64,000 nt of DNA from Pseudonocardia humida (GCF_023898865.1 NZ_JAGSOV010000055.1:24759-88758); one strand, 5' to 3'; shown: positions 51,553 through 60,048, counted from the stretch's first letter. Numbers and translations are program-made. Notes: generated by a model from the sequence alone, not told the origin.

Positions 51553-52541
51553 GACGCCACCTCCGCCAGTTCGTCGAGTCGGACGCAGCGGGCCCGGTGG
51601 GCGGGGTCGACGATCTCCAGCGCCACCGGCCCGTCGTCGCAGCCCGGTGCGACGTGCGCGCAGCGCGGGGCGAACCGGCAACCGGGCGGCAGCGCGTCGA
51701 ACGCCGGGACGGTGCCCGGGATCGTGGCCAGCCGGGTGCCGGCGGCGCCGGGCACGCAGTGCAGCAGCGCGTCGGTGTAGGGATGGCGCGGCGCCGCGAA
51801 CAGGTCGTGCACCGGTGCGGTCTCCACGACCTGCCCGGCGTACATCACCGCGACCCGGTCGCAGATGTCGGCGATCACCCCCAGGTCGTGGGAGATGAAC
51901 AGCAGCGCCAGCCCGGACTCGTCGCGCAGCCCGGCCAGCAGGGTGAGGATCTGCTCCTGCACCGTGACGTCCAGCGCGGTCGTCGGCTCGTCGGCCAGCA
52001 GCACGACCGGGTCGCAGGACAGCGCCATCGCGATCACCACCCGCTGGCGCATGCCGCCGGAGAAGTGGTGCGGGTAGTCCCGCGCGCGGCGCTCCGGCGA
52101 CGGGATGCCGACCCGGTCCAACAGCTCGACCGCCCGCTTCCACGCCTGCTTGCGCGGCACCCGCCGGTGCCGGCGCACGGTCTCGGCGACCTGCTCGCCG
52201 ACGGTGTAGGCCGGGTCGAGCGCGGTCATCGGCTCCTGGAACACCATCCCGATCCGGCCGCCGCGCACCTCGCGCATCTGCTTGACGCCCAGCGTGGTCA
52301 GGTCGGTGCCCTCCAGCAGCACCTGCCCGCCTGCGATCCGCGCCGACGAGCCGAGCAGGCGCATCACGGCCAGCGCGGTGAGCGTCTTGCCCGAGCCGGA
52401 CTCGCCGACCAGCCCGAGCGTCTCGCCCGGGGCGACCGCCAGGCTCACCCCGTCGACGACGACCAGCGGGCCGTGCGCGGTGCCGACCTCCACCACCAGG
52501 TCGCGCACATCCAGTACGGGCTCCAGCACGGGCGCTTTCAC
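51549..52541 (-). CDS. peptide/nickel-type ABC transporter ATPase (OppD/DppD-like)
   Basis: A 330-residue partner ATPase. It has Walker A GESGSGKTLTALAVMRLL near residue 45, VFQEPMTALDPAYTVGEQ near 103, signature FSGGMRQRVVIAMAL near 158, LLADEPTTALDVTVQEQ near 180 and FISHDLGVIADICDRVAVMY near 211. The C-terminal Cys-containing domain (CRFAPRCAHVAPGC) is as in DppD. The GTG start at 52541 is inside the end of the DppC-like permease gene. Confidence 0.93.
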   Translation of the reverse strand: MKAPVLEPVLDVRDLVVEVGTAHGPLVVVDGVSLAVAPGETLGLVGESGSGKTLTALAVMRLLGSSARIAGGQVLLEGTDLTTLGVKQMREVRGGRIGMVFQEPMTALDPAYTVGEQVAETVRRHRRVPRKQAWKRAVELLDRVGIPSPERRARDYPHHFSGGMRQRVVIAMALSCDPVVLLADEPTTALDVTVQEQILTLLAGLRDESGLALLFISHDLGVIADICDRVAVMYAGQVVETAPVHDLFAAPRHPYTDALLHCVPGAAGTRLATIPGTVPAFDALPPGCRFAPRCAHVAPGCDDGPVALEIVDPAHRARCVRLDELAEVAS

Positions 52542-53425
52542 ACGAGCCTCCGGTTCTCGCGGCCGACCGAGTCGCGCACGGCGTCGCCGACGGTGTTCAG
52601 GGCCAGCACGGTCAGCAGGATCGCCAGCCCGGGCAGCAGCACCAGCCACGGCGCCTCGCCGGCGAACTGGGTGGAGCGCTGCAGCATCGAGCCCCAGGAG
52701 GCGTCCGGTGGCTGCACGCCCAGGCCCAGGAAGGACAGGCCGGCCTCGAACAGGATGGCGAACCCCATGGTGATCGAGACCTGCACGATCAGCGGGGAGG
52801 CCATGTTCGGCAGTACGTGGGTGCGCACGATCGTTGAGGTGGGGCAGCCGATGGAGCGGGCCGCCTCGATGTAGGTCTCCTCGCGGATGACCAGTGCGAC
52901 CCCGCGGGCCATCCGGAAGAACCGCGGCGCGGTCACGATCCCGATCGCGATCATCGCGTTGGTCACCCCGCGGCCGAGCACCGCGACGATGGCCATCGCG
53001 AACAGCAGCGGCGGGATCGCCATCAGCGCGTCGGCGATCCGGCTGAGCACGGCGTCGGTCCAGCCCCGCAGGTAGCCGGCGAGCAGTCCGAACGGCAGCC
53101 CGATCACCATGCTGACCACGGTGGCCAGGGCTCCCGCGTAGATCGTCACCCTGGTCGCCACGATCAGCCGCGACGCCACGTCGCGCCCCAGGTCGTCGGC
53201 GCCGAGCCAGTGCTCGGCGCCGGGGGCGTCGAGCCGGTCGAGCAGGGTCTGCGCGTTCGGGTCCTGCGGGGTGATCCACGGCGCCAGCACCGCGATCAGC
53301 ACCAGCACGCCCAGCACGCCGGCCATCACCACCGCCAGGCGCTGGCGGCCGAAGCGGCGCCGGAACGCCCTCCACGCCGACTCCGGCGGGGTGGCCGGTA
53401 GGGCCTTCTCGACGAGAGCTGTCAC
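52538..53425 (-). CDS. peptide/nickel-type ABC transporter permease (DppC-like)
   Basis: A 295-residue permease. A cytoplasmic lead (PESAWRAFRRRFGRQRLAVV) precedes the first membrane helix, followed by the typical periplasmic DPNAQTLLDRLDAPGAEHWLGADDLGRDVASRLI region in outline (residues ~54-90). The EAA-loop (YIEAARSIGCPTSTIVRTHVLPN) is near 184. It starts GTG 53425 after GCGGAGGCGG. Confidence 0.92.
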   Translation of the reverse strand: MTALVEKALPATPPESAWRAFRRRFGRQRLAVVMAGVLGVLVLIAVLAPWITPQDPNAQTLLDRLDAPGAEHWLGADDLGRDVASRLIVATRVTIYAGALATVVSMVIGLPFGLLAGYLRGWTDAVLSRIADALMAIPPLLFAMAIVAVLGRGVTNAMIAIGIVTAPRFFRMARGVALVIREETYIEAARSIGCPTSTIVRTHVLPNMASPLIVQVSITMGFAILFEAGLSFLGLGVQPPDASWGSMLQRSTQFAGEAPWLVLLPGLAILLTVLALNTVGDAVRDSVGRENRRLV

Positions 53426-53459
53426 GATGCCGCCTCCGCGGGAGGAAGTACGTCGGCGG

Positions 53460-54407
53460 TCATGAGGTGAGCGCCGCCTTCGGGTTGAGCCAGCCGTAGG
53501 ACAGGTCGACCAGCAGGTTCACCGTGACCACGACGACGGTGGCCAGCAGCACGGTGCCCTGCACCATCGGGATGTCGCGGTCGAAGACCGACTGGACCAT
53601 CAGCGAGCCGATGCCCGGCAGCGCGAACACCGCCTCGACCAGCACCGACAGCCCGAACAGCCGGCTGACCTGCAGGCCGATCACGGTGATCACCGGGATC
53701 AGCGCGGTGCGCAGGGCGTGCTTGCCGACGATGCTGAGCGGACTCAGCCCCTTCGCGTGCAGGGTGCGCACGAAGTCGAGCTGCAGTGTGTCGACCACGC
53801 TCGCCCTGGCCTGCCGGGCGATCTCGGCGGCCCCGCCCGCGGCCAGCGTGACCACCGGCAGCGCCAGGTGCGCGGCCCACTGCGCCGGGTCGGCGCCGAG
53901 GTCGACGTAGCCGCTGGTCGGGAACAGCCCGAGCTCGGCGCCCAGGAACGTGACCAGCACCAGGCCGAGCCAGAAGTTGGGCATCGCGATCCCGACCGAG
54001 CTGCCCAGCAGCGCGATCCGGTCGAACACCCCGCCCTGGCGCACCGCGGCCAGCACCCCGATGGCCAGCCCGACCACCACCGAGACGACCAGCGACAGCA
54101 CCACCAGCGAGACGGTGATCCCGATCCGGTCGGTGATGGCCTGGGTGACCGGGTAGCTGGTCAGCATCGAGGTGCCCAGATCGCCGCCCAGCGCCCCGCC
54201 CAGCCAGTCGCCGTAGCGGACGATCAGCGGGTCGTCCAGGCCCATGCTGGCCCGCAGCGTGGCCACCTGCTCGGGGGTGGCGTTGTCGCCGAGCAGGGTG
54301 CTGGTCGGGTCGCCCGGGATGAGCAGCACCAGGGCGAACACCGCGATCGAGACGATCCAGACCAGCAGCAGCAGGGTCAGCAGCCGGGTCGCGACCAGTC
54401 GCAGCAC
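53460..54407 (-). CDS. peptide/nickel-type ABC transporter permease (DppB-like)
   Basis: A 315-residue permease. It opens MLRLVATRLLTLLLLVWIVS, the standard DppB/OppB N-terminal helix, followed by LLIPGDPTSTLLGDNATPEQVATLRASMGLDDPL in outline (periplasmic loop) and six membrane segments. The EAA loop (LDFVRTLHAKGLSPLSIVGKHALRTALIPVITVIG) is near residues 216-250. The gene lies 3 bases after the binding-protein stop. Confidence 0.92.
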   Translation of the reverse strand: MLRLVATRLLTLLLLVWIVSIAVFALVLLIPGDPTSTLLGDNATPEQVATLRASMGLDDPLIVRYGDWLGGALGGDLGTSMLTSYPVTQAITDRIGITVSLVVLSLVVSVVVGLAIGVLAAVRQGGVFDRIALLGSSVGIAMPNFWLGLVLVTFLGAELGLFPTSGYVDLGADPAQWAAHLALPVVTLAAGGAAEIARQARASVVDTLQLDFVRTLHAKGLSPLSIVGKHALRTALIPVITVIGLQVSRLFGLSVLVEAVFALPGIGSLMVQSVFDRDIPMVQGTVLLATVVVVTVNLLVDLSYGWLNPKAALTS

Positions 54408-54410
54408 GCC

Positions 54411-56015
54411 TCAGCCCGCCGCCAGCTCGACCGCGCGCAGGTCGGGCGCCCCGGCGATGGTCGTGGTCAGCCCGCGCACCTGCGGCGAGGCCATCAGCAG
54501 CACCGGCGAGCTGCAGATCGGCAGCTGGATGTGCTGCTCCACCGCGCGGGCCGCGATCTGCTGGTAGACCTTCGCCCGGGCCTCGCCCTCCGGGGTGGCC
54601 AGGCCCTCCTGGGCCAGCCGGGCGATCTCCTCGTCCTGCGTGCCACCGGGGTTGAACGTGCCCCCGGCCAGGAACAGCGAGCCGACCGTGCGGGCCGGGT
54701 CGACCGCGCCGGGCCACTGCGAGACGTAGGAGTCGACCGTCTTCTGCCCGGTGAACCCGGCGATCACCTGCGCCGGCTCGGCGACCTGCAGGTCGACCGT
54801 CACCCCGATCTGGCCGAACTGGCTGGCCACGGCCTCGGCCACGGTCGAGTACGGGGCCACGTTGATCACCGTCATGGACATCGCGAAGCCGTTGGGGAAG
54901 CCGGCGTCGGCGAGCTTCTGCTTGGCCGCGGCCACGTCGAAGGTCGACGCCTCCGGGCCGAGATCGGTCGCGGCCGCCCAGTAGCCCTCCGGGAAGATCT
55001 GCGGGGAGGCCGTGCACTGGCCGCCGAGGATGGCCTGCGAGATCCCGGCCCGGTCGATGGCCATCGACAGCGCCTCGCGCACCGCCGGGTCGGCCAGCGC
55101 CGGGTTCTTGGCCATGTTCAGGTACACCAGGAACGCCCCGGTGCCCGGCTGCACCAGCACCTGCCCGCCGGCGGCGGTGGCCGCGTCGTACTGGTCGAGG
55201 TTGATCGCGGTGGCGTCGAACTCGCCGGCGCCCACCGAGCGCAGCCGCGTCTCGGGGTTGAGCTGGATGCGCATCTCGATGCGCTTGACCGCGTCCGCGG
55301 TGGCCTCGGCGTTCCAGTACTGATCGAACTTCTCGTAGACGACCAGGGCGCCCGGCTGGTCCTCGGTCACCCGGTACGGACCGGCGCCGACCGGCTTCAG
55401 GTCGAGGTCGGCGTTCGAGAACGCGGCGGGGGAGACCATCATCCCGGCCCGGTCGGCCAGCAGCGCGGGCAGCGAGGAGGACGGCGCGGACAGCCGCAGC
55501 GCGACCGTCCTCGGGTCGATCACCTCAACCGCCTCGACCACGGCCAGGTCGGGCTTGAGGGAGGAGCGCTCGGCGGTCTTGCCGCGCTCGATGTTCGCCT
55601 TGACCGCCGCGGCGTCGAACGGCGTGCCGTCGTGGAAGAGCACGCCCTCGCGCAGGGTGAGGGTCAGGGTGCGGCCCTCGTCGGTGACCTGCGAGCTCTC
55701 GGCGAGCATCGGCACCACCGTGCCCTGCGCGTCGATGTCGAAGAGCCGGTCGTAGGCGGGCAGCAGGAACGCGTTGACGAACTGGTTGGCCGCGGTGGCC
55801 GGGTCGTAGTTCTTGCTGGCGTCGGTGGCGTAGCTGAACCGCAGGGTGGCGTTCGGGTCGGCCGGCCCGGTCGGGGCGGTCCCGACCGAGGCCCCCGGCC
55901 CGGCGGCCGCCTCGGGCTCCCGGCCGCCACCCCCGCATCCGGCCAGCACCACGCCCAGCACCGCGGCGGCCCCGACGGCAGCCCTCGTTCGGCGGCGTGC
56001 GATCAGTGCGGACAT
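54411..56015 (-). CDS. ABC transporter substrate-binding lipoprotein, family 5
   Basis: A 534-residue peptide/nickel-type binding protein. The signal peptide ends in a lipobox (VVLAGCGGG, Cys near residue 27), then a Gly/Ala-rich linker. The SBP family 5 core includes LRFSYATDASKNYDPATAAN near 58, VVPMLAESSQVTDEGRTLTLTLREGVLFHDGTPFDAAAVKANIER in outline (residues ~100-145), GAGPYRVTE near 213 and the C-terminal KVYQQIAARAVEQHIQLPIC. It is the first gene of the operon and probably captures a small peptide-like or aromatic amide substrate. It is divergent from the Lrp-GAF regulator. Confidence 0.92.
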   Translation of the reverse strand: MSALIARRRTRAAVGAAAVLGVVLAGCGGGGREPEAAAGPGASVGTAPTGPADPNATLRFSYATDASKNYDPATAANQFVNAFLLPAYDRLFDIDAQGTVVPMLAESSQVTDEGRTLTLTLREGVLFHDGTPFDAAAVKANIERGKTAERSSLKPDLAVVEAVEVIDPRTVALRLSAPSSSLPALLADRAGMMVSPAAFSNADLDLKPVGAGPYRVTEDQPGALVVYEKFDQYWNAEATADAVKRIEMRIQLNPETRLRSVGAGEFDATAINLDQYDAATAAGGQVLVQPGTGAFLVYLNMAKNPALADPAVREALSMAIDRAGISQAILGGQCTASPQIFPEGYWAAATDLGPEASTFDVAAAKQKLADAGFPNGFAMSMTVINVAPYSTVAEAVASQFGQIGVTVDLQVAEPAQVIAGFTGQKTVDSYVSQWPGAVDPARTVGSLFLAGGTFNPGGTQDEEIARLAQEGLATPEGEARAKVYQQIAARAVEQHIQLPICSSPVLLMASPQVRGLTTTIAGAPDLRAVELAAG

Positions 56016-56090
56016 CCGTCCTCCATGCGCGTCGTTGCGGGACCCCGCATGGGCGATTGCCAGCGGTCGCGGGGGGAGTGCTAGAGTCGA

Positions 56091-56105
56091 ATATCGGCGC
56101 GATAT
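56091..56105. promoter_or_regulatory. 15-bp palindrome between divergent operons
   Basis: ATATCG GCG CGATAT is a perfect 15-bp dyad, notably AT-rich, in the 143-base gap between the ABC/catabolic operon and the Lrp-GAF gene. Lrp/AsnC regulators bind ~15-bp dyads of this kind, so it is the likely operator. Confidence 0.6.
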
Positions 56106-56158
56106 GACGACTAAGTGCCGATTTCGGGAGTTTTGCTCAGCGGGGGGCGGGTGTCAAG

Positions 56159-57181
56159 GTGCCTGGACGGGAACGACGCCGAGATCTGGACGACTTGGAT
56201 CGGGCTCTGATCACCGCCTTGAAACAGGACGGCCGCGCCCCGAACGTCGAGCTGGCCAAGCTCGTGGGGGTGTCGGAGAAGACCGTCCGCAGCCGCATCG
56301 CCCGCCTGGTGGCCGACCACGGGCTCACCGTCAGCGCCGAACTGGTCGAGCAGACCCAACCCAGCCGGATGGTCTACCTGCTGCACACCGAGCCCGGCCG
56401 CCGCTTCCAGGTGGCCGAGTCCCTGGCCACCCAGCCCGAGGTCGACCGGGTGAACCTCATCACCGGCTCGGCCGACGTCATGGTCGCGGCGTCGTTCCCC
56501 GACGACGCCGCCGCCCTGCGCTTCCAGGTCCAGGTCGTCGAGAGCCACCCCGGCGTGCGATCGGCGCAGTCCTGCCACCTGATCGGCGAGGTCGGCGGCC
56601 CCGCCCGCCCCAGCGGCCCACCCGGCCCCCGCATCGACACCGAAGCCCTGGCCGCCCTGATGATCGGCCCCCCGCGCTACGCGAACTTCGACGAACTCAC
56701 CGAAGCGATCCTCGACGCCGTCGTCACCGGCCTGGGCGCCGACCGCGCCCTCATCGCCACCAGCCCGCCGGGGGCCAGTCCCGGGTCGAACGTGGCCAAG
56801 CGGCGCGGTGTCTCCCTCCGCTACCTCGACGCGCTGATCGCCCGCATCGCCGACGGGCGGACCGAGGGCGTGATCAAGCGGGTGTGGGCGACGCGGTTGC
56901 ACGTGGTGGTCGCCGACGCCCGCACCGACCCGCTGATGGCTGCGGCGCACGACCTGGTGCGGGCCGAGGGGTACGTCAGCCTGCTGACGCTGCCGATGCT
57001 GTACGGCGAGTCGTTGGTGGCGACGATCAGCATGTACTACGACCGGTTGACGGCGCTGGACGACGAGTACGTGGCGACGGCGCAGGGGGTGGCGGACCAC
57101 TTCGCGGTCGCCGTGGCGCGGACCCTCGGGTTGGCGCCGGCGCCGCCGTTGCTGGCCGAGCCCGCACCTGGAGGGCGCTGA
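56159..57181 (+). CDS. Lrp/AsnC-type regulator fused to a GAF-like domain
   Basis: A 340-residue protein, GTG 56159. Residues ~8-60 are the AsnC HTH (LDDLDRALITALKQDGRAPNVELAKLVGVSEKTVRSRIARLV in outline) and ~70-145 a RAM-like sensing domain (VYLLHTEPGRRFQVAESLATQPEVDRVNLITGSADVMVAASFP in outline). After a Pro-rich linker, residues ~180-328 form a GAF-like domain (AILDAVVTGLGADRALIAT, VVVADARTDPLMAAAHDLVRAEGYVSLLTLPMLYGESLVATISMYY in outline). Typical Lrp proteins are ~150 residues, so this is twice the usual size. It probably senses the imported compound or a CoA/aromatic intermediate through the GAF part and controls the divergent operon. Confidence 0.85.
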   Translation: MPGRERRRDLDDLDRALITALKQDGRAPNVELAKLVGVSEKTVRSRIARLVADHGLTVSAELVEQTQPSRMVYLLHTEPGRRFQVAESLATQPEVDRVNLITGSADVMVAASFPDDAAALRFQVQVVESHPGVRSAQSCHLIGEVGGPARPSGPPGPRIDTEALAALMIGPPRYANFDELTEAILDAVVTGLGADRALIATSPPGASPGSNVAKRRGVSLRYLDALIARIADGRTEGVIKRVWATRLHVVVADARTDPLMAAAHDLVRAEGYVSLLTLPMLYGESLVATISMYYDRLTALDDEYVATAQGVADHFAVAVARTLGLAPAPPLLAEPAPGGR

Positions 57182-57184
57182 CGG

Positions 57185-57448
57185 TCACCAGGTGGGGCGA
57201 ACGCTACGACCTGACCCAGGCGCGAGGAGCGGGCCGGCCAGCACGAGGTAGTGGTCCGGGGCAGTCGTCCTCGCCACGTCGAGCCGGCCCTCGCGCTTGA
57301 GGTACCACGTGACGTCGACGGTGTGGCCGCGGAGCCGGCCCTGGGTGAACCGCCCGTCGTATCCGACCGTCGTCGCCGGGGCTTCAAGCTCGATGTCGAA
57401 GACGCGCCCGGCGATCCACTCGCCGGTGATCCCCTCCGCGACGATCAA
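57185..57448 (-). CDS. hypothetical protein, possibly truncated
   Basis: An 87-residue frame from TTG 57448. The C-terminal part is well formed (GRVFDIELEAPATTVGYDGRF, VDVTWYLKREGRLDVARTTAPDHYLVLAGP) and beta-rich. The only start is TTG with a poor ribosome site, and the frame is open for only ~20 codons before it, so the 5' end may have been lost. No family is recognised. Confidence 0.4.
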   Translation of the reverse strand: MIVAEGITGEWIAGRVFDIELEAPATTVGYDGRFTQGRLRGHTVDVTWYLKREGRLDVARTTAPDHYLVLAGPLLAPGSGRSVRPTW

Positions 57449-57505
57449 GCTCGGCGAATCGCCAGGCGATCCCGCAGGACTCGGTTCCTCTCGATGCCCG
57501 CGCGA

Positions 57506-58159
57506 TCAGCCCCAGAAGACGGCCGTCGGGTCCCGATCGAGCTCCGCGAGCAGCTCTCCGATGTCGTCCGTGGGTGCCACCCGGTCGTAGTGGTGGAAGC
57601 GGAGGTCGCGGTCGCGCCAGTAGAGCGACCAGGTCCGGGAGGCCTTGGTGTAGCGCATCCGGGCGACGGGGAACCTGGTCCACTCCGCGCCGGCGTCCGC
57701 CTTCCAGGGCGGGCGGCACTCGACCACGGTCAGGTGTCGTGGCGCGACGTCGCACTCCACCCGGATCTGATCGCGGACGCGCTCCGGTACGCGGGCCTCG
57801 CACCAGCTCCGCACCCGGGCGACGTCGGGCTCGGGTAGCCCGGCCGAGGTCTTCCCGGGCTCCGTCCTGGCGCGCTGGTCGAGCTCCAGGTCGATGAACG
57901 CCGCGATCATGGCTCGCCAGACGGCCTCGGCCACGGCAGGCGACAGGCCGGCCGCGGAGGCGCGCTCGCGCACGGAGGTGATCACCTGCTGCACCCGGTC
58001 GGGCGCGCGGACCGCGTCCGCGTCGGCCTTGGAGGCCGCTGCCGCGCGCACGGGGGACTCCCGGTCGGCCAGCAGGCGGACGAGGTCGGCGTCGACGGCG
58101 TCGATGCGGGCTCGGACGTCGGCGAGGGACGTCGGATCACTCGATGCCATGGCGGGCAT
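57506..58159 (-). CDS. chorismate mutase-like domain fused to DUF3024
   Basis: A 217-residue protein (start 58159; ATG 58150 also possible). Residues ~10-98 follow the AroQ-type helical chorismate mutase: LADVRARIDAVDADLVRLLADRESPVRAAAASKADADAVRAPDR in outline, then VAEAVWRAMIAAFIDLEL. The usual catalytic Arg/Lys positions are present in part (the first Arg in RARID, the Lys in ASKAD). Residues ~112-217 match DUF3024: VRSWCEARVPERVRDQIRVE, ECRPPW, RMRYTKASRTWSLYWRDRDL, LLAELDRDPTAVFWG. I do not know this combination as a characterised architecture. A role linked to a chorismate-like ligand is inferred only. Confidence 0.72.
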   Translation of the reverse strand: MPAMASSDPTSLADVRARIDAVDADLVRLLADRESPVRAAAASKADADAVRAPDRVQQVITSVRERASAAGLSPAVAEAVWRAMIAAFIDLELDQRARTEPGKTSAGLPEPDVARVRSWCEARVPERVRDQIRVECDVAPRHLTVVECRPPWKADAGAEWTRFPVARMRYTKASRTWSLYWRDRDLRFHHYDRVAPTDDIGELLAELDRDPTAVFWG

Positions 58160-58210
58160 GGTGCCTCGGGTGGCGTGGTGCGAGCGAACCGGAGCATCCG
58201 GCGGGTGTTG

Positions 58211-58708
58211 TCAGGAATCTCCGGCTGCCCGCTCGGATCGGCTACCGCGCGACGCTGCTGCTGCGGCGCCGGTGGATTTCGCGCCCCCTTCCCGGCTCGC
58301 TTCCAGGATCTTTCTTTCCTCCGCCGTGGGCAGCCGGAAACGGCCGCTGGTCGTACTGACGAGATCGCCGCGGACGCAGGCGTGGTGCAGCGCCGCGGAG
58401 ATCGCGGTGGCCGATGCGAAGTGCTCGGCCTTCGCCAGCCGATCGCGGATGATCGCCGCGGTCACCACCTCGGAGGGGTCCATGACCTGCAGGATCGCCT
58501 CGCTGGTCGGGGTCAGGGCGGCGACGAGCGGGGAGCGCGGCCGGTCGGCCGCGGCGACGATCCGGCGCGCCGCGCTGGTCAGTTCGGGCGGCAGGTAGAT
58601 CGGGTGGCGCGCCTGCCTGTGCATTTCAATCTCGTCGGCGATCGCGTCCAGATCGCGCGCCACCGCGACCACCCGCCCCAACCCCGTCCCCGTCACGGTC
58701 GCTCCCAT
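58211..58708 (-). CDS. hypothetical winged-helix-like protein
   Basis: A 165-residue protein, ATG 58708 (MGATVTGTGLGRVVAVARDLDA); a longer frame begins at 58759. The middle is helical (IADEIEMHRQARHPIYLPPEL, RRIVAAADRPRSPLVAAL) and residues ~95-150 (VVTAAIIRDRLAKAEHFASATAISAALHHACVRGDLVSTTSGRFRLP in outline) look like a winged helix with a ligand-free wing. No family is recognised; a DNA-binding role is possible. Confidence 0.6.
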   Translation of the reverse strand: MGATVTGTGLGRVVAVARDLDAIADEIEMHRQARHPIYLPPELTSAARRIVAAADRPRSPLVAALTPTSEAILQVMDPSEVVTAAIIRDRLAKAEHFASATAISAALHHACVRGDLVSTTSGRFRLPTAEERKILEASREGGAKSTGAAAAASRGSRSERAAGDS

Positions 58709-59078
58709 CGAATTCCCCGCACCCCGACGAGGAAACGTTACCGACGATGCCGTGTCCATTACCGGCGGCGAGAAGTCTTCCGCGGCAAGTGGCGCGACGA
58801 CTCCGCCCGGTGGTCACCCCTCTTGTGGGGCTGAACTGGACGGGCGCTCCGTGGACCGCTCGTCTTGTCCGGACGACCGTTCACGACAGGCGGTTTCCGG
58901 TGGGCGATGAATATCGACCGCTCGACGCGCCATGCTGGTGCCGGCGGCCTGCACGCGCGCCATGACTACGGTGCGGGCATGCGCGACAGCGCTTCGGTGA
59001 GAATCGTGCGGGACGTTCGCGCGCAGCGCCGCCCTGCGCAAGGAGCTCGACCGGGCGGCGGCGAAGTTCCCCCTGGCC
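58709..59078. other. gap upstream of an unknown gene
   Basis: No complete gene. The frame of the next gene reads convincingly back to about 59000 (AALRKELDRAAAKFPLAVAD) without a start, while an ATG at 58979 begins another plausible frame (MRDSASVRIVRDVRAQ). A one-base frameshift near 59030 would join them. Confidence 0.45.
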
Positions 59079-59669
59079 GTGGCCGACGAGTCGAGGTGGC
59101 GGCTGGCCGAACGGGTCTTCATCGCCATGGGCTCGGAGGGGTCGACCTGGCCGACGAGACCGCCCTCCGACCCGGACGCCGTCCTGGCGCTCTGGAAGGA
59201 CGTCATTGACATAGCGGTAACCGGTCCGGAGCACGTTGCCGACGGCGACGGTCCGATACCACCCCAGCAGCTGGCGGAGTTCTCCCGACCGTGGGGACCC
59301 AGGGCGCTCGGTGAGCTCTACCGGATCGCCGGACCGGCACCGCTCGGCGACCTCGTCGACCAGCTGGTCACCGCTTATCACGGGCCGGACGACGAGCAGG
59401 TGCTGACGGTGATGGTGGGCGCGGCGGTCCGCGGCGGGCTGCTCGCCGCGGGCGAGGCGGGTGCGGTGGCCGCCACCGTGCCCACCGGCGCGGACGTCGA
59501 ACCCGACGAGCGGCTGCGCCGGTCCGGCGTCATCTCCGGCCGGCCGGCCTGGGCCCTCGTCCCGGTGCCGGGCACGGCGATCGAGCTCACGCCGCTGGGG
59601 CGCTACCTGGTGCGGCTGAACCTGCTGGCGGAGGGATCCCACGCGCCGCTCCTCGAACCGGTCAGGTGA
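59079..59669 (+). CDS. hypothetical protein, possibly 5'-frameshifted
   Basis: A 196-residue frame from GTG 59079, no known family. It contains helical blocks (WRLAERVFIAMGSEG, PDAVLALWKDVIDIAVTG, APLGDLVDQLVTAYHGPDDEQVLTVMVGAAVRGGLLAAG) and a C-terminal ALVPVPGTAIELTPLGRYLVRLNLLAEG, which has the feel of a winged-helix wing (ELTPLGRYLVR). Coding character extends upstream of the GTG, so the true protein is probably longer and may be interrupted. It lies just before a relic of a defence-type SMC gene. Confidence 0.5.
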   Translation: MADESRWRLAERVFIAMGSEGSTWPTRPPSDPDAVLALWKDVIDIAVTGPEHVADGDGPIPPQQLAEFSRPWGPRALGELYRIAGPAPLGDLVDQLVTAYHGPDDEQVLTVMVGAAVRGGLLAAGEAGAVAATVPTGADVEPDERLRRSGVISGRPAWALVPVPGTAIELTPLGRYLVRLNLLAEGSHAPLLEPVR

Positions 59670-59816
59670 CCCGGCAGGCTCGTCGGGCGTGCAGACCGAG
59701 TGGGACGTCGATGTCGAGGTTGGGGCCGAGCGCGGGGGAGGAACGCCCGCCGGGACCATCGGCGATCTCGTCGGTCCGGTCTGGCAAGCTCGCGCCCGAT
59801 CCCGGGAGGTGAGTCC

Positions 59817-60048
59817 ATGACCCCGGCCAGCGCGGTGCGGTGGCGGCCGGTTCGGGCCGGCATCCTGAACGTCTACCAGTACGAGGACGAGACGCTGCAC
59901 TTCGCCGGCGGGCGCCTGCTGCTGCGCGGGGTGAACGGTTCGGGCAGTCGACGGCGATGAACATGCTGCTGCCGTTCCTGCTGGAGGCCGACACCCGGCG
60001 CACGAGGAGCGGGTGATGGACGCCGTCCTGTCCGCGCACGCGCGGTGA
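59817..60048 (+). pseudogene. relic of a TIGR02680/JetC-like SMC ATPase gene
   Basis: ATG 59817 follows GGGAGGTGAG. The product begins VRWRPVRAGILNVYQYEDET, LHFAGGRLLLRGVNGSG, exactly the start of TIGR02680 proteins (SMC/SbcC-like ATPases of the four-gene TIGR02677-02680 cassette related to Wadjet). One base is missing from the Walker A Lys codon near 59946. Reading on in the next frame gives STAMNMLLPFLLEADTRR, as in the family. After that the ~1,300-residue remainder is absent, and a short frame HEERVMDAVLSAHAR (stop at 60046) may be the far C-terminus left by an internal deletion. Confidence 0.65.
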
